Assembly (NCBI RefSeq): GCF_024623785.1
Contig: NZ_JANKBZ010000023.1
Coordinates: 62,001-126,000 of the forward strand
Reading direction: 5' to 3'
DNA length: 64,000 nucleotides
Source of the DNA: Archangium lipolyticum
Lineage (GTDB): Bacteria; Myxococcota; Myxococcia; Myxococcales; Myxococcaceae
Shown: piece by piece, positions 26,555 through 32,873 of the stretch
How the letters are laid out: each line of letters begins with the position of its first letter
Position numbering within the stretch: position 1 is the first letter of the stretch
Made by a program: the position numbers and the translations under genes
The notes under the pieces: model-generated
What the model was told of the DNA's origin: nothing
Databases searched by the model: none
What the model saw: only the letters and a program-made list of their open reading frames with translations

Positions 26555-26595
26555 GAACGCGGCGCCCGTCGGGTGGGTGCCTGGGCGCCGCGTTC
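26555..26595 (-). terminator. 13-bp perfect hairpin between lanA2 and lanA1
   Basis: GAACGCGGCGCCC (26555-26567) is the exact reverse complement of GGGCGCCGCGTTC (26583-26595), with a 15-base loop. In the transcript it would form a very stable hairpin about 65 bases after the lanA2 stop and 90 bases before lanA1. No T-run follows. It probably attenuates transcription or protects the lanA2 message from 3' decay, so the two precursors and lanM would be made in different amounts (inference). Confidence 0.6.
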
Positions 26596-26658
26596 CGGTG
26601 ATGGCCCAACACGTGCGGACGCCTGGATGCAGGCGACGATGCCGCAGGAGTTGAGGGT

Positions 26659-26886
26659 CTAGGGGAGCGGGCAGAAGTACGTGGGGGCGGGACAACGGAA
26701 CGTGTCGACCGAGTACTTGGGGTCGATCGGCCTCCCACCACCGGCGATGCCGCCCAGCTCGGCCTCGTCGAGCTCCGTCATCGCCCTCCCGGAGGGACTC
26801 TCGGGAAAAGCAGCGCGCTCCTCGGCCGAGAGGCTCGCGCGGAACACCGGGTCCTTCCATGCACGGATGATCAATTCCTTCTTCAT
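26659..26886 (-). CDS. lanA2: Lanthipeptide precursor A2, ended by an amber codon inside core-like sequence
   Basis: The 75-residue peptide has the same leader type as A1 (MKKELIIRAWKDPVFRASLS, double glycine at 49-50). The core, residues 51-75, holds two TxxC units, Thr62-Cys65 and Thr69-Cys72, plus Ser59, enough for two methyllanthionine rings. The gene ends at a TAG (26661-26659). In the same frame, directly after the stop, the DNA reads TLNSCGIVACIQA, which resembles the VKQTCGIINCTLL end of A1. So the precursor may be a truncated allele, or the stop may be bypassed. An upstream in-frame ATG exists but the leader homology begins at 26886. Confidence 0.9.
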   Translation of the reverse strand: MKKELIIRAWKDPVFRASLSAEERAAFPESPSGRAMTELDEAELGGIAGGGRPIDPKYSVDTFRCPAPTYFCPLP

Positions 26887-26976
26887 GACTCCTCCTTGGG
26901 GAATGCCCACGCCGGGTCTTGTGGCGCGGACATCGAGAAGGAGTCGGCGGTCAGCCGATGTCACGCGGAGGACGTT

Positions 26977-29205
26977 TCATTCCACCCGGCTGCTGCTGCG
27001 CATCTGGGCGCGCACCAGCTCCGCGTAGATGCCGCCTCGCAGGAGCAGCTCCTGATGCTTGCCGGCCTCCACCAGGTGGCCCTGATCCATGACCAGGATG
27101 AGGTCCGCATCCACCACGGTGCTCAGCCGGTGGGCGATGATGACGCGGGTGCCCTGGAGCGAGGCGAGCGACTGCTGCACCCGGCTCTCGGTGATGGCAT
27201 CGAGGGAGCTGGTGGCCTCGTCCAGCAGCAACACCGCCGGCTTCTGCATCAACGCCCGAGCCAGTGCCAGCCGTTGCCGCTGGCCTCCCGAGAGCGAAGC
27301 GCCGCGGTCCACCAGCGGCGTGTCGTATCCCATGGGCATGGCCATGATGTCGTCGTGGAGCTGGGCCAGCCGGGAGGCCTCGATGATGGGCTCCAGGGGG
27401 GTGGCCGGGTCGGTGATGGCGATGTTGCCGCGCAGCGTGGAGCTGAAGAAGGTCGGCTCCTGGGGCACCACGCCCATCTGGGCGCGCACCGAGTGCAGGT
27501 CCAGCTCCGTGAGATCCTCCCCGTCGAAGAGGACGCGTCCCGAGGAGGGCAGGTACAGACCGAGCAGCAGGTTGGCCAGCGTCGTCTTGCCGGCGCCCGA
27601 GCGGCCGACGATCGCCACGGACTGGCCGGGCTCGATGCGCACGGACACGTCCTGCACCACCAGCGGGGACGTGCCCGAGTAGCGGAAGGACACCCGGTCC
27701 AGCTCGATGCCGCCCTTCAGCTTCACCGTGCGGCTGGGCTTGGATGCGTCGCGCTCGGGCGGCGTGTCCAGCACGTCGTCGATGCGCTCGATGTAGCTGC
27801 GCAGCAGTTGAAGCTGCGAGCCCGTGGTGACCATGTTGCCCAGCGGCACCAGCAGCGCCCCGGCGAGCGCGTTGAGCCCCATCATGGTGCCCAGCGACAT
27901 CTTCCCCTCCAGCACCAGCAGCGCTCCGGCGGTGAGCAGTACCAGCGGCGCCACCAGCCTCAGCGTGCCCGTGAGCGCGTCCACCCAGGCCATCAGCCGG
28001 CCCCGCTTCAGCGACACGTTGAGCACGTTGACGAAGTTCTCCGAGAAGCGCTGCACCGCCTGGTGCTCCACGCCGAACGCCTTCAGCGTCTGGATGCCGG
28101 TGAGCATCTCGATCTGGTAGCTCTGGTTCTTCGCCTCCACCTCCAGGTTCTCCGACATCAACGCGCGTTGGCGCCGTGTGGACAGCAGGAGGACGAGGAT
28201 CTGCAGGGCTCCCAACCCCAGCACGATGAGCGCCATGATCGGGCTCACCACGAACAACAGCACCAGGTAGATGATCACCAGGGCGCCATCCAGCAGGGCG
28301 GAGAGCGTGCTGGAGGAGAGGATCTCCCGCACCGTGGCGTTGCTGTTGAGCCGCTGCATCAGATCGCCCGCCGCGCGCACCTGGAAGAAGGCGTAGGACA
28401 GGCCCACCAGGTGCTCCAGGAAGCCCAGCGTCATGCTCGAGTCCATGCGCGTGCGCAGCTCGAGCAGCAGGTGGCTGCGGATGAGCGAGGTGAGGAGCTG
28501 GAAGCCGGCCAGCGACATGAAGCCCAGGCCCACCACCAGCAACAGGTGCCTGTCGCCCTTGGGCACCACGCGATCGATGATCAGCCCCGTCAGCGCGGGC
28601 ACCGCCAGCGCGAAGAGCTGAAGGATGAGCGAGACCACCAGGATGCGCTGGAGGACGTGCGAGTGCTGGAGCACCTGCAGCGCGTACCTCGCGGCGGAGC
28701 GGGGACGGGGCTTCTTGCCCGTCTCGAAGTTCTCGCCCGGCTCGAGCAGCAGCGCCACGCCGGTGAAGGACTGGCGGAACCGCTCCAGGGACACCTTGCG
28801 CCGGCCGTGGCCCGGATCCAACAGGTGGACACCGTCCCGCCCCAGCTTCTCGAAGACGACGAAGTGCGAGAACTGCCAGTGGAGGATGGTGCCGGCCGGC
28901 AGGTACGTCAGCGCGTCCTCGTCCACGGAGACCCCCCGCCCGCGCAGCCCGAAGGAGCGGGCCGTGCGCAGGATGTCCAGCGCGGAGACTCCATCGCGCG
29001 CCGCGCCCATGGCCTGACGGACCTCCTCCAGCCGCACCGGCTTTCCGTGGTAGCCGAGCACCATGGCCAGACAGGCGGCGCCACACTCGATCTCCGAGAG
29101 CTGGCGCACCAGGGGGATGCGGCGCTCGCGGCCCCTCACGTGCAGGTTGCGGAACGCGGGGAACCGCTCGGTGAGACCCGGATGCCGGGCGGGTTCAGTC
29201 CTCAT
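26977..29205 (-). CDS. lanT: C39-peptidase ABC exporter of the lanthipeptide (LanT-type)
   Basis: This 742-residue protein removes the leader after Gly-Gly and exports the core. The N-terminal C39 peptidase has the triad Cys41 (EIECGAACLAMVLG), His114 (WQFSHFVVFEKLG) and Asp130 (VHLLDPGHG). Six membrane segments follow from about 170 to 460. The ATPase has Walker A GRSGAGKTT at 535-543, signature LSGGQRQRLALARAL and Walker B VLLLDEATSSLD. It starts inside the end of the adaptor gene (11-bp overlap) and precedes lanA2. All active residues are present, so it should be functional. Adaptor proteins encoded upstream suit its position in a Gram-negative envelope. Confidence 0.97.
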   Translation of the reverse strand: MRTEPARHPGLTERFPAFRNLHVRGRERRIPLVRQLSEIECGAACLAMVLGYHGKPVRLEEVRQAMGAARDGVSALDILRTARSFGLRGRGVSVDEDALTYLPAGTILHWQFSHFVVFEKLGRDGVHLLDPGHGRRKVSLERFRQSFTGVALLLEPGENFETGKKPRPRSAARYALQVLQHSHVLQRILVVSLILQLFALAVPALTGLIIDRVVPKGDRHLLLVVGLGFMSLAGFQLLTSLIRSHLLLELRTRMDSSMTLGFLEHLVGLSYAFFQVRAAGDLMQRLNSNATVREILSSSTLSALLDGALVIIYLVLLFVVSPIMALIVLGLGALQILVLLLSTRRQRALMSENLEVEAKNQSYQIEMLTGIQTLKAFGVEHQAVQRFSENFVNVLNVSLKRGRLMAWVDALTGTLRLVAPLVLLTAGALLVLEGKMSLGTMMGLNALAGALLVPLGNMVTTGSQLQLLRSYIERIDDVLDTPPERDASKPSRTVKLKGGIELDRVSFRYSGTSPLVVQDVSVRIEPGQSVAIVGRSGAGKTTLANLLLGLYLPSSGRVLFDGEDLTELDLHSVRAQMGVVPQEPTFFSSTLRGNIAITDPATPLEPIIEASRLAQLHDDIMAMPMGYDTPLVDRGASLSGGQRQRLALARALMQKPAVLLLDEATSSLDAITESRVQQSLASLQGTRVIIAHRLSTVVDADLILVMDQGHLVEAGKHQELLLRGGIYAELVRAQMRSSSRVE

Positions 29206-30142
29206 GTCCCAATGCTCCCTTCAGCCCCGGAATCAGCGTGACGAGGATGCGCTCCGTGCGCACGCGGGCGTCGGCCTGGGCCAGCATCCCGTCGAAGTAG
29301 TTGAACGTCTTTCCCTTGATGGTGAACGTGGTCTGCGGCACTCGCGCCTTCACCACCACCATGGGGCCCGCCAGCTGGACGGCATCCCCGCTGTCCGCCC
29401 CCAGGTAGCGGCGCACCTCGTTGGGTCCGACGACCTGGTCTCCCACGGACTCGATGGTGAACGTCTGGTACTGGTGGCTGAAGCCGTTGAGCTCCACGCG
29501 CAGCGGCTTGCCCGGCTCGAGCCTCGGCCGGTAGCCGCCGGGCAGCAGCGCCACCAGCGTCACGTTCACCTGGTCCCCCGTGACGGAGACCACGCTCTCT
29601 CCCGGGTTGACGTACTGGCCCTTGCGCACCTTCAGCGTGCTCACGACTCCGGCCTGCGGCGCCCGCAGCGTGCGGGCCTGCTGCCGGGCCTGTGCCAGTT
29701 CCCGCTCGGCGCGCAGCGAGGTGAGTGCCTGGCGTGCCGCCTCGTCCGAGGGGTTCTGAAGCACCCGGACGAGCTGAAGCTCGAACTCGCGCTGGATGCG
29801 CTCCAACGTGGACGTCTCCTCCCGCGAGAGGAAGCTCACCAGCGGCTGCCCCGCCTCCACCCGCTGCCCGGGTTGCACGTCCACCGAGGCGACGATTCCG
29901 GGCGCCTCGACGGTGAGCTCGCTCCGGCCCTCGACCTTCACCATGGCGGGGCCGGAGGCGTATTCGGGGATGGTGCCGAGCAGCGAATAGAGGGCCGCGG
30001 CGGCGATCAGGGCGAGCAGCAGCCAGTACGTCCACCGCGTCCACTTCGGAGAGATGCGGAGGATGTCCCCTTCGTCCTGGGAGCCTTCGTGGTGGCGCAG
30101 GGCTTCCTCCCGGAAGATGCGCGTGCGTTGAGTGGCTTCCAT
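29195..30142 (-). CDS. HlyD-family periplasmic adaptor
   Basis: The 315-residue protein has a cytoplasmic N-terminal tail of about 40 residues, a membrane anchor (WTYWLLLALIAAAALYSLLG), and then an adaptor body: lipoyl-like halves VEAPGIVASVDVQPGQRVEA and RAPQAGVVSTLKVRKGQYVN around a helical hairpin with ELAQARQQARTL. HlyD adaptors link an inner-membrane ABC exporter to an outer-membrane channel. The ATG at 30142 sits 2 bp after the upstream adaptor's stop, and the 3' end overlaps the exporter start. It most likely works with the C39 exporter; no TolC gene is nearby. Confidence 0.92.
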   Translation of the reverse strand: MEATQRTRIFREEALRHHEGSQDEGDILRISPKWTRWTYWLLLALIAAAALYSLLGTIPEYASGPAMVKVEGRSELTVEAPGIVASVDVQPGQRVEAGQPLVSFLSREETSTLERIQREFELQLVRVLQNPSDEAARQALTSLRAERELAQARQQARTLRAPQAGVVSTLKVRKGQYVNPGESVVSVTGDQVNVTLVALLPGGYRPRLEPGKPLRVELNGFSHQYQTFTIESVGDQVVGPNEVRRYLGADSGDAVQLAGPMVVVKARVPQTTFTIKGKTFNYFDGMLAQADARVRTERILVTLIPGLKGALGHED

Positions 30143-30144
30143 GG

Positions 30145-31113
30145 TCAAGGCGTTGCTCCCGTCGGCGCGGAGCCGCCCGTGCCCCTCCCACCCAGCTGCT
30201 GCGTGGGACCCGAGCGGACGTGGACGACCTGGCCCGTGGAGACCTCGGACGGCGGTGGCTGGCTGAAGGTGGCGGTGGCGAAGACCAGGCGGGCCGCGGC
30301 GTCCACCTCGGGCGCGATGCTCTCCACGGCTCCCATGAGCGTGAGGCCACCGCGCTGGAGGACCTTCAGCTCCACGGTCGCGCCCGGCTGGAGCCCGCGC
30401 GCCTCCTCCTCGGGGACGGCGAAGCGCACCTTCCACTCGCCGTTGCCGAGCAGCCGGAGCACGGGCTGTCCCGCCGCGAGGCGCGTGCCGGGACCGACGA
30501 GCCGGGCGGCCACCACGCCATCGAAGGGCGCCACGAGCGTGGCGTCGTCCAGGTTCTGCTTCAGCTCGGTCAGCTGGGCCTGGCGCTGGAGCGTCTGGGC
30601 CCGGGCGGCCTGCAAGCGGGCCTCGGCGGTGCTCTCCTCGTAGCGGACCTTGTCCAGCTCCTCCTTCGAATAGACGCCCAGCTGCAGCGAGCGCGGGGTG
30701 AAGTAGCGGCGCTTCCTGGCGCGGGCCTCGGACAGGGCGAGGGCGGCGGCGTGCTCCTCCGCGCGCGAGCCCTGGAGGGTGGCCTGGGCCGCCGCCAGCT
30801 CCTGCTGGAGCGCGCGCGTGTCGAGCCGCGCCAGCACCTGCCCCTCGCGGACGGACTGGCCCACCTCGACGACCACCTCTTCCAGCCGCGAGTCGAAGCG
30901 GGAGCTCACGTCCACGGTGTCATGGGGAATGACGACGCCCAGGAAGGGCTCCTCATTTCCCGAGCGGGAAGCGGCACCGCCGTCCACCACCAGGGCGGGC
31001 GTCGGGCCGTTCCCTCTCGAGTCGGGGTTCGCGAGAGCAGGCGCCATGACTCCCACGCTCCCCAGGCAAGCCAGTCCCCACCCCACCACCCTCATCCGCA
31101 CCCGATGCCGCAT
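30145..31113 (-). CDS. RND-type periplasmic adaptor (membrane fusion protein)
   Basis: The 322-residue product has an N-terminal hydrophobic signal (GWGLACLGSVGVMAPALA) and no C-terminal membrane segment. Adaptor features are the lipoyl halves EEVVVEVGQSVREGQVLARL and ATLVAPFDGVVAARLVGPGT around a coiled-coil hairpin with many Arg and Glu residues, then a beta-barrel part with EWKVRFAVPEEEA. It is the first gene of the lanthipeptide operon and is adjacent to a second adaptor, which is uncommon in LanM clusters. The ATG at 31113 is preferred, with GGGAGA upstream; ATG at 31095 is possible. No RND pump gene is nearby. Confidence 0.9.
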   Translation of the reverse strand: MRHRVRMRVVGWGLACLGSVGVMAPALANPDSRGNGPTPALVVDGGAASRSGNEEPFLGVVIPHDTVDVSSRFDSRLEEVVVEVGQSVREGQVLARLDTRALQQELAAAQATLQGSRAEEHAAALALSEARARKRRYFTPRSLQLGVYSKEELDKVRYEESTAEARLQAARAQTLQRQAQLTELKQNLDDATLVAPFDGVVAARLVGPGTRLAAGQPVLRLLGNGEWKVRFAVPEEEARGLQPGATVELKVLQRGGLTLMGAVESIAPEVDAAARLVFATATFSQPPPSEVSTGQVVHVRSGPTQQLGGRGTGGSAPTGATP

Positions 31114-31352
31114 CCATGTCTCCCGTGGCAGGTCCCAAAAGGGGAGAGGGGGCGCGAAGGTGTTGTGACGAGGAGCGGTGCAACGACGTGGCGCCGGATT
31201 CTTGGCGCCGCTTCCCCGCCGGCTCTCCCGGCGAGCCTTCCTGGTTGAAGGTTCCGGGCGGATTCTCGCGAATTGAGAGAGTGGGAAAGCCGACGCTTCT
31301 GTCGGGCGCGCGGCCCCGTCTTCGACGCGGAGGATGGGGATGTGTAGCGGAT

Positions 31353-31366
31353 CGCCACATGTGGCG
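31353..31366. promoter_or_regulatory. Perfect 14-bp palindrome CGCCACATGTGGCG
   Basis: The palindrome lies in the control region shared by the lanthipeptide operon and the pseudo-receiver gene, about 240 bp from the first and 130 bp from the second. It is followed by TTTT on the plus strand. It could be an operator half-site pair for a dimeric regulator, or a small hairpin. Confidence 0.4.
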
Positions 31367-31456
31367 GTTTTCCCTGACTCGCCCACTGGTCAGACCCAGA
31401 GGGCATGCTTAGTCATTCCGCCGACAATCGTGGTATGGGCGCGGCGCGAGTGGGAG

Positions 31457-31472
31457 TGGCACAGCTCCTGCT
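31457..31472 (+). promoter_or_regulatory. Sigma-54-type promoter TGGCAC-N5-CTGCT
   Basis: TGGCAC (-24) and CTGCT (-12) keep the diagnostic GG-N10-GC spacing, with one mismatch from the consensus TTGC element. Transcription would start near 31483, which leaves a short leader with GGGAAGGGA and a GTG start at 31499. Sigma-54 promoters need an enhancer-binding ATPase and are common for developmental genes in myxobacteria. Confidence 0.55.
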
Positions 31473-31498
31473 AAATGCGGCCAGTGGGAAGGGACAGC

Positions 31499-32020
31499 GT
31501 GGCCGACATGGGAGAGAATGCGGTGTACGCGCGGAGCAGGCAGGTCTCGCAGTCGCGGTCGGTGCCGGTGGTGTCCTCGCCGGTGGTGTCTTGGAAGGAG
31601 TCCCGGAAGCGTCCGGTCATGTTCCAGGGTCAGGTACTGGTGATCGAGAACCTCAGAGAGCGTCGCCAGCTGCTGTGCGACATGCTCTCGCAGGAGCGCT
31701 TCGAGGCCGGGGCCGTCGAGGACGCGCGGGATGCCGTGCAGCTGCTCTCCCAGGAGCTCGTTTCCGGCAGGGGGAAGATGCCGGAGCTCATCATCTGCAA
31801 CGCGCGGATGCTGGGGGACGCCGGACTGGCGGCGCTCGAGTGGCTGAGCGCGTACCACCCCGAAGTGCCCATCATCCTCCTGAGCGCCTTCACCACGCCG
31901 AAGATGCGCGAGCGGATGGCGCGGATCGACGGGGCCTACGTGCTCGATCAGTCCTTCGATCTGGAGGACGTGCGGTCCGCGGCCGTCTCGCTGGCGGCCT
32001 CGCGTCAGACGACCGTCTAG
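31499..32020 (+). CDS. Pseudo-receiver domain protein
   Basis: The 173-residue protein has a basic, Ser-rich N-terminal tail of about 45 residues and then a receiver fold (GQVLVIENLRERRQLL to the end). The phospho-acceptor Asp is replaced by Asn in LIICNARMLG, the acidic pair is reduced to EN, and the conserved Lys is Gln in VLDQSFDL. The Ser/Thr position is kept (LLSAFT). It is therefore unlikely to be phosphorylated in the standard way and may act by protein contact. The GTG at 31499 is preferred (GGGAAGGGA 5 bases upstream and the predicted transcription start at about 31483); ATG at 31508 is the alternative. There is no output domain. Confidence 0.82.
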   Translation: MADMGENAVYARSRQVSQSRSVPVVSSPVVSWKESRKRPVMFQGQVLVIENLRERRQLLCDMLSQERFEAGAVEDARDAVQLLSQELVSGRGKMPELIICNARMLGDAGLAALEWLSAYHPEVPIILLSAFTTPKMRERMARIDGAYVLDQSFDLEDVRSAAVSLAASRQTTV

Positions 32021-32119
32021 CCCGGCTTCACCCAATTACTACCCGGTGGTGACGCGGTCGTTGCGGGAGGCCCGCCCATGCTCCGGCGTGCTCCCGCGGT
32101 GCTGTGTATGGTCCGGCAC

Positions 32120-32869
32120 ATGGATGCCGAAGCACAGCCCTTGCCGGGAGCCGTCAAGCGAAGCCCCCGGTTCGCGACGACCCGCTGGAGTCTCATCCTC
32201 GCCGCGCGCCTGGGAGGAACGCCGGAGGCTCGCGAGGCGCTGACCGCGCTGTGTGAGCTCTATTGGTATCCCCTCTATGCCTTCGTCCGGCGCCGGGGCC
32301 ACGCGGCCGACGAGGCTTTCGACCTGACACAGGGCTTCTTCGCGCGATTGTTGGAGAAGAATGACCTGGCCGTGGTGGACCGGCAGCGGGGCCGCTTCCG
32401 GTCCTGGCTGCGCACCGCGCTCGAACACTATCTGGCCAACGAATGGGACCGGGCGCGGGCGGGGAAGCGCGGGGGAGGGCAGTCCCCCGTATCCATCGAC
32501 AGCGAGGAGGCCGAGGGACTCTATGGCCGGGAGCTGTCACACGGGCTGACGCCCGAGAAGCTCTTCGAGCGCCGCTGGGCGCTGGCCCTGCTGGAGCGGG
32601 TGGTGGTCCTGCTGCGCGCCGAGTGGGAGCAGGGTGGCAAGGGGAAGCTCTTCGAGAAGTTGAAGGGCTGCCTCACGGGAGACAAGGGAGACACCTCGTA
32701 CCAGCACATCGCCAGCGAGGTGGGGATGAGCGAGGGGGCGGTGAAGGTGGCGGTGCACCGGTTGCGCCGCCGCTTCCGCGAGCTGCTCGAGAGTGAGATC
32801 GCCCAGACCGTCGAGCGGCACCAGGACATCGAGGAGGAGCTGCGGCACCTGTTCGCCGCCCTGAGCTGA
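32120..32869 (+). CDS. ECF-type RNA polymerase sigma factor paired with a Ser/Thr kinase
   Basis: The 249-residue protein starts [20 protein letters not shown] and contains [37 protein letters not shown] and [19 protein letters not shown]. These are region 2 features of the ECF groups found next to Ser/Thr kinases in Planctomycetes and myxobacteria. Region 4 reads [20 protein letters not shown] with [10 protein letters not shown] after it. The kinase gene begins 4 bp after its stop. In the ECF43 case of Vibrio, a linked kinase phosphorylates and activates the sigma factor; the same is likely here (inference). The start is uncertain: ATG at 32120 chosen, ATG at 32108 possible. Confidence 0.9.
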   Translation: MDAEAQPLPGAVKRSPRFATTRWSLILAARLGGTPEAREALTALCELYWYPLYAFVRRRGHAADEAFDLTQGFFARLLEKNDLAVVDRQRGRFRSWLRTALEHYLANEWDRARAGKRGGGQSPVSIDSEEAEGLYGRELSHGLTPEKLFERRWALALLERVVVLLRAEWEQGGKGKLFEKLKGCLTGDKGDTSYQHIASEVGMSEGAVKVAVHRLRRRFRELLESEIAQTVERHQDIEEELRHLFAALS

Positions 32870-32873
32870 CGCC

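Larger units (their letters stand above)
31114..31498. other. Divergent intergenic region with promoters (385 bp)
   Basis: This stretch separates the lanthipeptide operon (leftward) from the pseudo-receiver gene (rightward). It contains a perfect palindrome at 31353-31366 and a sigma-54-like promoter at 31457-31472. I see no coding sequence or RNA gene in it, and no clear sigma-70 promoter for the lanthipeptide operon. Confidence 0.6.

Noticed and set aside
26464-26658. Full readthrough product of lanA2 down to the lanA1 start
   Set aside because: After the core-like stretch it is Pro/Arg-rich without Cys-ring features apart from one Cys, it crosses the 13-bp hairpin, and it ends only at the lanA1 start region, so it is not a natural gene end.
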